Of a stretch of DNA of 5,732 bases, positions 1 to 4,686 are shown one piece after another (positions within the stretch are counted from its first letter, which is position 1; each line of letters opens with the position of its first letter). The notes beneath the pieces were generated by a model. That model was not told where the DNA came from. It worked only from the letters and a program-made list of their open reading frames with translations, and searched no databases. The stretch spans positions 1 to 5,732 of the forward strand of contig JAEZCB010000004.1 in the NCBI GenBank assembly GCA_023412755.1. Direction: 5' to 3'. The translations under genes were made by a program, and so were the position numbers. This DNA is from Bacteroidota bacterium (GTDB lineage: Bacteria; Bacteroidota; Bacteroidia; Flavobacteriales_F; PHOS-HE28).

Positions 1-1109
1 ATGCGGGCCTGTCCATCTTGGGAGCAGAACAAAGCCTGCCGTTCCTGGAGTTGGTAGGCCACTCCAAAGAAGAGTTCCATTTCACGGGCGTATGTAACAC
101 GGACGCGGAATTGGACTTGCTCAATAAGTGGGGGATCTGTACCAACATGATCGAAACGATCATCGATGGCGATACTTCCCATGACGATCTACCGATCATC
201 GTGCAATATGACAGGAGCACAGGCCGCGCCGTGAAGGGCACCTACCTGAGTGATCAAGGCTCCGGGTCCGGTCCATACCTGTATAATGAGGCGCTATTGA
301 ACCATCGGGTATTGGAACGCTATGCCCTGCCCTCACAGATCGGTACCATTATCAACCCCACCGATGCCAACTTCCATGCGGAGTACCAGGGAGTGGCGAA
401 CGTGGCCAACTACCAGCCCCCGGCGCCGGCCAATGATCCCTTCACCACGAGCATCATCGATCTGACCTTCCCCACGGAGGTCGATGATCCGGGGAACAAT
501 TACGATAACGTCACCACACACCGGTATAATGCTCCCGATGCAGGGTACTACCTGTTCCGGTTCCGCCTTCCCTGGAAGATCCTTGCGCAGGCCGGAGGGT
601 TTCCAACCGGGTGGATCCGTGTGGCACCCATCGCGGTGTTCCGCCGCTACAACAGCGCGGACCAGCTTATCGACACCGCGGAGATCGCGGCCGAGTACCA
701 GCACATACCAGCCTCCTATGACTTCAGCGCCACAAAGGGCTGGGTACTGTCTCCCGGCGACGAGGTGAAGGCGGACATGCGCTGGCGTTTCCTGCGACCC
801 TTGGCAGGTAACACGCAGGTCGTTCTTGAGCGGAGCCCAGGGATCCAGTTCCTCACGGACTTCGTGGCGAATGGCGGGGGCAGCTTCGAGAACATCGATC
901 CGCTTACGGCCAAGATCATCCGATACACATATGAGGGGCATGTTCCGGCCACGCTATGGGAAGCCCTGAACAATGATCCTCGCGGGTGTTTCGAGATCTC
1001 CAATACTACGGGCAACATTCGCCGCTGCCACCTGCAACGCATCACCCGGGCCATGGATACCGGCAAGGCCACCATTGAACTGATCACCGATAGATACCAG
1101 CCATTATGA
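1..1109 (+). CDS. Probable phage virion (tail/baseplate-like) protein, 5' partial
   Basis: The frame is open from the left edge (first full codon at 3), so the TTG at 18 is probably not the true start; 368 residues are visible. I do not recognise a named family. Numbered from the first visible codon, residues about 1-125 are a compact N-terminal section. Residues about 127-147 are rich in Pro, Ala and Asn, like a linker. Residues about 173-287 alternate beta-strand-like stretches (APDAGYYLFRFRL, GWIRVAPIAVFRRY, WVLSPGDEVKADMRWRF) and resemble a C1q/TNF-type jelly roll. The last 70 residues (from about IIRYTYEGHVP) look like a small separate alpha/beta domain. Jelly rolls of this kind occur in phage receptor-binding and baseplate proteins, which with the downstream terminase-like gene is the basis for the call. 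The stop TGA overlaps the next start (ATGA), implying translational coupling. A non-phage surface protein cannot be excluded. Confidence 0.5.
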   Translation, partial: AGLSILGAEQSLPFLELVGHSKEEFHFTGVCNTDAELDLLNKWGICTNMIETIIDGDTSHDDLPIIVQYDRSTGRAVKGTYLSDQGSGSGPYLYNEALLNHRVLERYALPSQIGTIINPTDANFHAEYQGVANVANYQPPAPANDPFTTSIIDLTFPTEVDDPGNNYDNVTTHRYNAPDAGYYLFRFRLPWKILAQAGGFPTGWIRVAPIAVFRRYNSADQLIDTAEIAAEYQHIPASYDFSATKGWVLSPGDEVKADMRWRFLRPLAGNTQVVLERSPGIQFLTDFVANGGGSFENIDPLTAKIIRYTYEGHVPATLWEALNNDPRGCFEISNTTGNIRRCHLQRITRAMDTGKATIELITDRYQPL

Positions 1110-1582
1110 TGAAACAGAAAGCAGGAAGACCAACCGCTTACAAGCCCGATTTTGTAGGGCAAGCCGAAAAGCTGTGCCTATTAGGTGCCACTGATGAAGA
1201 GATGGCCGATTTCTTCGATGTGGATGTGCGCACACTCTACAGGTGGAAGGCAGTGCATGAAGAGTTTTGTCAGGCCATAAAAACGGGCAAGGAGGTAGCG
1301 GACGAACGTGTTGAGCGGTCCCTGTATGCAAGGGCCGTGGGTTACACCTTCGACAGCGAGAAGATCTTCCAGTTCCAAGGCAAGGTGGTCCGGGCATCCA
1401 CAAAAGAGCATGTGCCCCCCGACACCACGGCCATGATCTTCTGGCTGAAGAACCGCAGACCGGACGAATGGCGGGATAAGCAGGTGATAGCAAGCGATCC
1501 GAACGACCCTGTACACTTCCACATCACCAGAGAGGTGATCGGGAATGAAGCAAAAACAAGCAAGCACAATGAGCAGCACTGA
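1106..1582 (+). CDS. Terminase small subunit-like HTH protein
   Basis: This 158-residue protein matches a common phage family annotated as terminase small subunit or helix-turn-helix protein. It opens with the family's basic GRPTAYKPDF segment (residues 7-16). A helix-turn-helix follows at about 26-50 (LLGATDEEMADFF, then VDVRTLYRWK). Next is a helical stretch with ADERVERSLYARAVGY (65-80) and the signature EHVPPDTTAMIFWLKNRRP (101-119) followed by DEWRDK. Small terminase subunits bind the packaging-start DNA and hand it to the large ATPase/nuclease subunit. Two ATGs sit in tandem (1106 and 1109); the first overlaps the upstream stop codon and was chosen. No strong Shine-Dalgarno is visible, consistent with coupling. 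Oddly, no large subunit follows: the next gene is tiny and overlaps this one by 38 bases. The protein could therefore be a stranded remnant or a DNA-binding regulator of the same fold. Confidence 0.8.
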   Translation: MMKQKAGRPTAYKPDFVGQAEKLCLLGATDEEMADFFDVDVRTLYRWKAVHEEFCQAIKTGKEVADERVERSLYARAVGYTFDSEKIFQFQGKVVRASTKEHVPPDTTAMIFWLKNRRPDEWRDKQVIASDPNDPVHFHITREVIGNEAKTSKHNEQH

Positions 1583-1754
1583 AACACTGACCACCACGGC
1601 GGGCATCATGACAGAGGCCGAACTGGAACACTACCTGCTTAACATGGCCGAAGATCATGGGGTGGATGCCCTTGTTGACTGGGCCATGGAGAGCCGGGAC
1701 AACCTCCGGGCCTTCTATACAGTGATCTCCAAACAGATCGAAGAGGAAGAGTAA
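1545..1754 (+). CDS. Small acidic hypothetical phage protein
   Basis: This 69-residue protein belongs to no family I recognise. It has a polar, Thr/Ser-rich N-terminus (residues 1-20), then a predicted helical part (MTEAELEHYLLNMAEDHGVDALVDWAMESRDNL, split by a glycine) and an acidic tail ending IEEEE. There is no signal peptide or membrane segment. The ATG at 1545 was chosen over in-frame ATGs at 1569 and 1608 because an AGAGG lies at 1531-1535, nine bases upstream, and the later ATGs have no ribosome binding site. It overlaps the end of the terminase-like gene by 38 bases in another frame, which supports a co-translated phage operon. A role beside the terminase is possible but unproven. Confidence 0.6.
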   Translation: MKQKQASTMSSTETLTTTAGIMTEAELEHYLLNMAEDHGVDALVDWAMESRDNLRAFYTVISKQIEEEE

Positions 1755-1846
1755 CACCGTATTTATCGGCTGGGATACGGACCCGGCCCATCACCAACGC
1801 CCTGCCCTGGCATCATGCCAAGGTGGGGCGTTTCGGTCTATCTTCC

Positions 1847-1990
1847 ATGCGACTGAGGCGCGGACCGTTCACGGCCGGTGAAACACTCCTATGGGTGGGA
1901 TGGATGGTAGCGATCACCCTTGCGCTTCGCTGGCTACTCTTCCGGCTGAAGGAATACACCATCGTATGGGAGCGGATCCATGGCGGGTGA
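1847..1990 (+). CDS. Putative 47-residue single-span membrane peptide
   Basis: A short frame beginning at an ATG encodes a basic N-terminus (MRLRRGPF), one hydrophobic segment (residues about 14-32, LLWVGWMVAITLALRWLLF) and a short charged tail ending in WERIHGG. One span with positive residues in front resembles small phage membrane proteins such as holin or lysis accessory peptides, but no family can be assigned. The frame stays open upstream to about 1679 without an ATG; a GTG at 1823 is an alternative start. No clear ribosome binding site precedes either. The tidy amphipathic layout is the main reason to list it; it may be a remnant of a longer gene. Confidence 0.4.
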   Translation: MRLRRGPFTAGETLLWVGWMVAITLALRWLLFRLKEYTIVWERIHGG

Positions 1991-1992
1991 AT

Positions 1993-2080
1993 AGTGCCCA
2001 AAGTGCCGCCAAAGTGCCGGGGCACTTACCCCCTACAACCCGCGCCAATGCTGGGAAGTGCCGAAAGTGCCAGAAGTGCC
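1993..2080 (+). repeat. Cluster of AGTGCC short repeats
   Basis: Six direct copies of AGTGCC begin at 1993, 2002, 2013, 2057, 2066 and 2075. Five are preceded by A, giving AAGTGCC. Spacings are 9, 11, 44, 9 and 9 bp. One inverted copy, GGCACTT (2021-2027), pairs with AAGTGCC (2012-2018) to make a 7-bp hairpin arm with almost no loop. No gene I trust covers the repeats. They lie between the phage-like genes and the tRNA, where iterated protein-binding sites (integrase arm sites or iterons) would be expected, but a decayed coding repeat is also possible. Confidence 0.7.
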
Positions 2081-2182
2081 GCCTATAAGCAACCGAAATA
2101 GCACCGATGGAGTGTCTTATCTGATGCTGGCCAAGGGGTAGGATTCCAAGGAATGTCGGCCCTATGTTGGCCCCGGCTAAAT
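2081..2182. other. Non-coding gap with small inverted repeats
   Basis: No convincing reading frame is seen here. There is a short inverted repeat ATTCC-AA-GGAAT at 2143-2154 and a GGCC-N7-GGCC pair around 2158-2174. Neither has a T-run beside it. If the prophage interpretation is right, the right attachment junction lies somewhere between here and the tRNA 3' end. No duplicate of the tRNA 3' sequence is present in this gap. Confidence 0.4.
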
Positions 2183-2217
2183 AGCGAAGGGTTCCAGATT
2201 ACTCCGGAACCCTTGCT
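2183..2217 (-). terminator. Hairpin after tRNA-Thr, likely terminator
   Basis: AAGGGTTCC (2187-2195) pairs perfectly with GGAACCCTT (2206-2214) around a 10-nt loop. The stem can extend by AGC/GCT past a bulged G. It begins 10 bases after the tRNA 3' end on the minus strand, where a tRNA terminator is expected. The tail in the minus direction is only ATTTAG, so the U-run is weak; the plus-direction tail is no better. Confidence 0.5.
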
Positions 2218-2226
2218 ACTCTAGTG

Positions 2227-2298
2227 AGCCTCCCACGGGATTTGAACCCGCGACCTGCTGATTACGAATCAGCTGCTCTACCGCTGAGCTAAGGAGGC
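2227..2298 (-). tRNA. tRNA-Thr (anticodon CGT)
   Basis: The reverse complement folds into a full cloverleaf. The acceptor stem is GCCTCCT with GGGAGGC (one G-T pair). The D arm is GCTC-AGCGGTA-GAGC, the anticodon arm GCTGA-TTCGTAA-TCAGC with anticodon CGT (reads ACG, Thr), the variable loop AGGTC, and the T arm GCGGG-TTCAAAT-CCCGT. Base 2227 supplies a T discriminator. The CCA end is not encoded (next bases are CAC). The 3' end points towards the phage-like genes, making it a candidate integration site. Confidence 0.97.
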
Positions 2299-2321
2299 CA
2301 GTACCGTCCAAAGACGGGGCG

Positions 2322-2329
2322 CAAAAGTA
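2322..2329 (-). promoter_or_regulatory. Bacteroidota -7 box for tRNA-Thr
   Basis: The minus strand reads TACTTTTG, an exact match to the Bacteroidota -7 consensus TAnnTTTG. It ends 23 bases before the first tRNA base, which would leave a leader of roughly 15-20 nt to be trimmed. No TTG is found at the usual -33 distance, so it is an incomplete match, though correctly placed. It suggests the tRNA is transcribed separately from the propeller gene upstream of it. Confidence 0.5.
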
Positions 2330-2354
2330 GCTGGTTTTGGCTTTGGCGGCTAGC

Positions 2355-3641
2355 TTATTGCTTCACGAAACGCACCGCAGGCGCCCCTGCCACTTGCACT
2401 GTGTATATACCTGTGTTGAGGCCGGAAACACCGATCTCTATTCCAGACGGATCATTAGCACCTATGCCTTCCCAAACCTGACGTCCCAACGCGTCCATGA
2501 TCCGTACCTCCGCTTTCTCCATGGAAAAGCCACTGATCCTGATCCTATCCACCGCCGGATTCGGGAAAACAGAGATCCGGGAAGGCGCCTCAGTTGTGAT
2601 GCCTGTGGACATACGGATATCCAGTGCAAGATGACCAGGACCAACTCCCACGGGAACAGAGGCGGAAATGATACCGTCATACTGCATCACATGCAATTCG
2701 CCGCTACTGAAAAAATCCGTGGTGGTGGCGTACATCACCCCATTAATGTGATCGTCCACCAGACCGTACGCACTGATGCCATTGAAAAGTGTATCCATCA
2801 CGGCACCTGAGACCAGGTCGAATCGAGCCAGTGTGTTCACCGCATACTCCATGAAATACACTTTTTCCTGTACAGGTGCCAGGGCCGATGCCCCGCAGCC
2901 ACTGTTGAGCGCCAGCGGTTCGGTGATATCCAGGCTGAGGCTTTGGCGGGAGATCTTGCTGATGCTGCTGGCGGTGAAATCGGTGTTGTTCAAGACATAG
3001 AGCGCATCACTGGTCACCATGAGCTTCTCTGGATTCAAGCCTTCAGGACCCAGCTCGATGGTATCCACCAATTGCAGATCGGCCAGATCCACAACTGCCA
3101 CATAACCTGTGAGTGCTCCCCATTCAAACGCATTATTCACGCCCAGCCAGGCCCTGTCATCCGCCACTACCACATCCTCGATGGAATGGGGCAGACCATC
3201 TGCTGGCGTAATGACCGTGACCAATTCCAGATCGCCCGCGTTCCTTACTTCGAAATAATGCGGCAAACCGCCCAACTCACCGCGTGTGATCAGGATCAGA
3301 TCATTCCACACAGCGATCTTCCTGATGCCTTCCACCTCTACTTCGTCCATCAGGGAATGATCATCCCTATTGAACTTCAGAAGTTTTGCATCCGCGGCCA
3401 CATAGATGAACTGATCATGCACCTCCACATCGGAAGCGAACCGGCTTCCATCAATGGTCGCTACTGTCTGGTAGGTGCCGCTGGAAGGATCATAGCTGCC
3501 GAGCGTGACCGGCACGACTTGTTGTTGCTCCTGCCAGTCGAAATAACCTTCATTCAACACCAGCACCTGGTGTACATACTGTTGCGCGCTGACGAAGAAC
3601 GCTGCAGAAAAAGAAAGAATGGAAAGTGTACGTCGGTACAT
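2355..3641 (-). CDS. Secreted YncE/DUF5074-like beta-propeller with T9SS sorting domain
   Basis: This 428-residue protein has three parts. Residues 1-19 form a Sec signal peptide (MYRRT, a hydrophobic core, cleavage after VSA). Residues about 22-345 form a beta-propeller of YncE/DUF5074 type: it opens with the typical LVLNEGYF (27-34) and shows about six repeats of the pattern 'loop, IYVA-like strand, xLxxFD-like strand' (near 70-100, 106-140, 154-196, 205-237, 251-287, 290-330). Residues 354-428 are a Por/T9SS type A C-terminal sorting domain with VFPNPAVDRIRI (358-369), LGRQVW (385-390), LNTGIYTVQV and a final RFVKQ. It should be exported to the periplasm and then moved to the cell surface or outside by the type IX system. 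A cobalamin riboswitch lies upstream, so B12 shortage should raise expression; a role in binding or delivering corrinoids is inferred. BtuG of Bacteroides is a comparable propeller but a lipoprotein; this one has no lipobox cysteine. No btuB-like partner is in the window. The ATG at 3641 fits the signal peptide; no strong Shine-Dalgarno is present. Confidence 0.88.
   Translation of the reverse strand: MYRRTLSILSFSAAFFVSAQQYVHQVLVLNEGYFDWQEQQQVVPVTLGSYDPSSGTYQTVATIDGSRFASDVEVHDQFIYVAADAKLLKFNRDDHSLMDEVEVEGIRKIAVWNDLILITRGELGGLPHYFEVRNAGDLELVTVITPADGLPHSIEDVVVADDRAWLGVNNAFEWGALTGYVAVVDLADLQLVDTIELGPEGLNPEKLMVTSDALYVLNNTDFTASSISKISRQSLSLDITEPLALNSGCGASALAPVQEKVYFMEYAVNTLARFDLVSGAVMDTLFNGISAYGLVDDHINGVMYATTTDFFSSGELHVMQYDGIISASVPVGVGPGHLALDIRMSTGITTEAPSRISVFPNPAVDRIRISGFSMEKAEVRIMDALGRQVWEGIGANDPSGIEIGVSGLNTGIYTVQVAGAPAVRFVKQ
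3627..3640 (-). promoter_or_regulatory. Hairpin covering the propeller-gene start codon
   Basis: On the transcript, UGUAC and GUACA form a 5-bp stem around a CGAC tetraloop. The UG of the AUG start codon lies inside the stem. Such a hairpin could hinder initiation and could serve as a translational expression platform for the upstream riboswitch. The stem is short and its pairing with any part of the aptamer is untested. Confidence 0.3.
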
Positions 3642-3657
3642 GTTACAAGGGTTTTAT

Positions 3658-3676
3658 GCCACTTTCTCCGAGTGGC
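3658..3676 (-). promoter_or_regulatory. Leader hairpin between riboswitch and start codon
   Basis: GCCACT and AGTGGC form a 6-bp stem with a 7-nt loop, 16 bases upstream of the start codon on the minus strand. It is followed by ATAAAACCC rather than a U-run, so it is not a classical intrinsic terminator. It may be part of the expression platform. Confidence 0.3.
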
Positions 3677-3752
3677 GGATCCATGAATGACCCGTGGGAA
3701 TTGGCGGAACCTGTACCGCAAGCCGCACCCTTTCCCGGGGCCGTTGTCTCGT

Positions 3753-3922
3753 GCGTTTCGGCAGGTCTTCTGGCTCACCACCCTCACCCGCCGCACCTTC
3801 CCTTCCGTAAACGGAAAGTGGTGTAAGCGGCGGGCCCCAGTGGTTCACAGCTGCGGGAACAGCTCCCGGTCTTCACGGGATTCCCTCTTAGCCTTGCCCA
3901 TGATGGACAAGGACCGGAACGC
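3753..3922 (-). ncRNA. Cobalamin (AdoCbl) riboswitch
   Basis: Read on the minus strand, this has the conserved landmarks of the cobalamin riboswitch in order. A GGGAAUCCCGUGAAGACCGG segment leads into GAGCUGUUCCCGCAGCUGUGAA (3844-3886 overall). A variable hairpin CCGUUUACGG follows, then the 3' signature GCCAGAAGACCUGCC (3760-3774). A closing P1 stem is visible: GCGUUCCGG at the 5' end against CCGAAACGC at the 3' end, nine positions with one mismatch. The length of about 170 nt is typical. It sits about 110 nt before the propeller gene on the same strand. In known cases, binding of the coenzyme turns the downstream gene off. I see no consensus promoter for this transcript between 3923 and 4048. 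Confidence 0.93.
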
Positions 3923-4047
3923 GGGGCGAAGCTAGTGCGGCCCTGGCATCCATTCCCCATGGGTGCGGATCATCTTTTAACAATGATGCTATTTGTTCCA
4001 GGCCTCACTGGCCGCGCTTTCCATACGCTTGTGTGACAAAAAAGGCC

Positions 4048-4078
4048 TTGCATGTGCAAAAGCACCCTGTTAACTTTG
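4048..4078 (+). promoter_or_regulatory. Bacteroidota promoter for the small gene at 4150
   Basis: TTG at 4048-4050 and TAACTTTG at 4071-4078 match the -33 (TTG) and -7 (TAnnTTTG) boxes with a 20-bp gap, the usual spacing. Transcription would start near 4085, giving a leader of about 65 nt. The -33 box lies within an inverted repeat TTGCA-TG-TGCAA (4048-4059), a possible repressor or activator site. A second small palindrome, GTGC-AAAA-GCAC (4054-4065), overlaps it. Confidence 0.75.
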
Positions 4079-4149
4079 TATTGCCTCGGAAATGAGCCTT
4101 ACCCACGGATGATCCAGTGGAGGTGCGCGTGACGAAGCAAGGAGATCAT

Positions 4150-4359
4150 ATGAAGGACCAGACCAATGCCCAACAGGGCAGCGCGGAGGAGAAGGGAGAA
4201 CAGACGGAGAAACGTGGTCAGCGCAGCTACGCAACGTACTGTAGATCGGATGAGGCCTTCGATCCCATGAAGGATCTGAATCTTCCTGGAAGTTATGATG
4301 AGGTAGTGACACGGTTCAAGCGGTTGCAGGGCGAGCGTGCCATGGAATCGTTGAATTGA
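4150..4359 (+). CDS. Small hypothetical protein in its own transcription unit
   Basis: A 69-residue protein of no family I recognise. Residues 1-25 are rich in Gln, Glu and Lys and probably disordered. Residues 26-69 (from SYATYCRSDEAFDPMKDLNLPG onward) have mixed hydrophobic and charged residues, and the end (SYDEVVTRFKRLQGERAMESL) looks like an amphipathic helix. One cysteine is at position 31. There is no signal peptide or membrane span, so it should be cytoplasmic. The ATG at 4150 has AAGGAG at 4139-4144, five bases upstream. An in-frame GTG at 4117 would add 11 residues but lacks such a site. A consensus promoter and a strong terminator frame the gene, which supports a real, independently expressed product. 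Function is unknown. Confidence 0.75.
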   Translation: MKDQTNAQQGSAEEKGEQTEKRGQRSYATYCRSDEAFDPMKDLNLPGSYDEVVTRFKRLQGERAMESLN

Positions 4360-4375
4360 TCCTACCTCCGAAAGG

Positions 4376-4413
4376 AACCAGAAGCCCCGCTTGATCAGCG
4401 GGGCTTCTGGTTT
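4376..4413 (+). terminator. Strong intrinsic terminator
   Basis: AACCAGAAGCCCCGC (4376-4390) and GCGGGGCTTCTGGTT (4398-4412) form a perfect 15-bp stem around the loop TTGATCA, 16 bases after the stop codon at 4357-4359. The U-run after it is short (TTTC), but the A-rich/T-rich base of the stem means it could stop transcription from both sides. Confidence 0.85.
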
Positions 4414-4686
4414 CAGGGAAGTAGTGATCCACAGCACTTCGCGATCGTGCCTTCGCAGGGTAATTATGATATGGAAACATGTGCTTGGGATCATGTCTTC
4501 TTGCTTATGAAAATGGCTTGAGGTGGGATCGCCGATTGAATTAACATCCGTCATTGTACGGACCGGTTCAGCTTGCATTAACTTCAACCAGCCGCCCGAT
4601 CCCCCCCACCAGATCGGACCACGTTCTTTTCATAAACCCACCGCCGTGCCATGCGCGCCTCCGGCGGTACCTAAAGCCCTTGCGCC
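4414..4686. other. Intergenic region and leader of the EF-G-like gene
   Basis: No gene is convincing here. A weak promoter candidate for the EF-G-like gene is TTG at 4554-4556 with TAACTTCA at 4579-4586 (22-bp gap, two mismatches in the -7 box). A CCGATC/GATCGG inverted repeat flanks a C-rich tract (4596-4617). A mini-frame ATG-to-TAA at 4651-4674 (MRASGGT) ends 12 bases before the EF-G-like start and could be a leader peptide or chance. No Shine-Dalgarno is evident. Confidence 0.4.

Larger units (their letters stand above)
1..1990 (+). mobile_element. Probable end of a prophage or prophage remnant
   Basis: Four short, same-strand, overlapping or closely packed reading frames fill this stretch: a probable virion protein, a terminase-small-subunit-like protein, a 69-residue protein and a 47-residue membrane peptide. 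The ATGA stop/start overlap at 1106-1109 and the 38-base overlap at 1545-1582 are typical of phage late operons. The only gene with a family I recognise is the terminase-like one. The cluster stops short of a tRNA gene whose 3' end faces it, as expected for an element integrated at a tRNA. No integrase, portal, capsid or large terminase gene is visible, so the boundaries are inferred. The left part lies outside the window and the right limit could extend to about 2226. Confidence 0.55.

Noticed and set aside
18..20. TTG as start of the first gene
   Set aside because: The frame is open to the window edge and the preceding codons (AGLSI) read like protein; the gene is more likely truncated by the window.
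333..941. Minus-strand reading frame of 202 residues
   Set aside because: It lies antisense inside the virion-protein gene, has no family features and an unnatural composition; a shadow of the plus-strand codons.
1104..1609. Several minus-strand frames opposite the terminase-like gene
   Set aside because: The plus strand carries a recognisable protein family; the opposite frames are rich in Arg, Cys and Pro and show no motifs.
1891..2088. Plus-strand frame of 65 residues through the AGTGCC repeats
   Set aside because: It overlaps the membrane-peptide frame, has no ribosome binding site, and its end is simply the translated repeat (KCRKCQKCR).
2943..3686. Plus-strand frame of 247 residues
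   Set aside because: It is antisense to the propeller gene, whose signal peptide and sorting domain prove the minus-strand frame.
3626..3935. Short frames on both strands between 3626 and 3935
   Set aside because: They run through the cobalamin riboswitch; the conservation here is that of RNA structure, not protein.
3923..4047. Promoter for the riboswitch transcript on the minus strand
   Set aside because: No TAnnTTTG with a correctly spaced TTG was found; the nearest candidates (CATCATTG, TTTTTTTG) have mismatches or wrong spacing.
4117..4149. GTG start at 4117 for the small gene
   Set aside because: The ATG at 4150 has an AAGGAG five bases upstream, and the GTG has none at a useful distance.
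4099..4587. Minus-strand frame of 162 residues
   Set aside because: It runs straight through the 15-bp terminator and the opposite strand of a gene with promoter and ribosome binding site.
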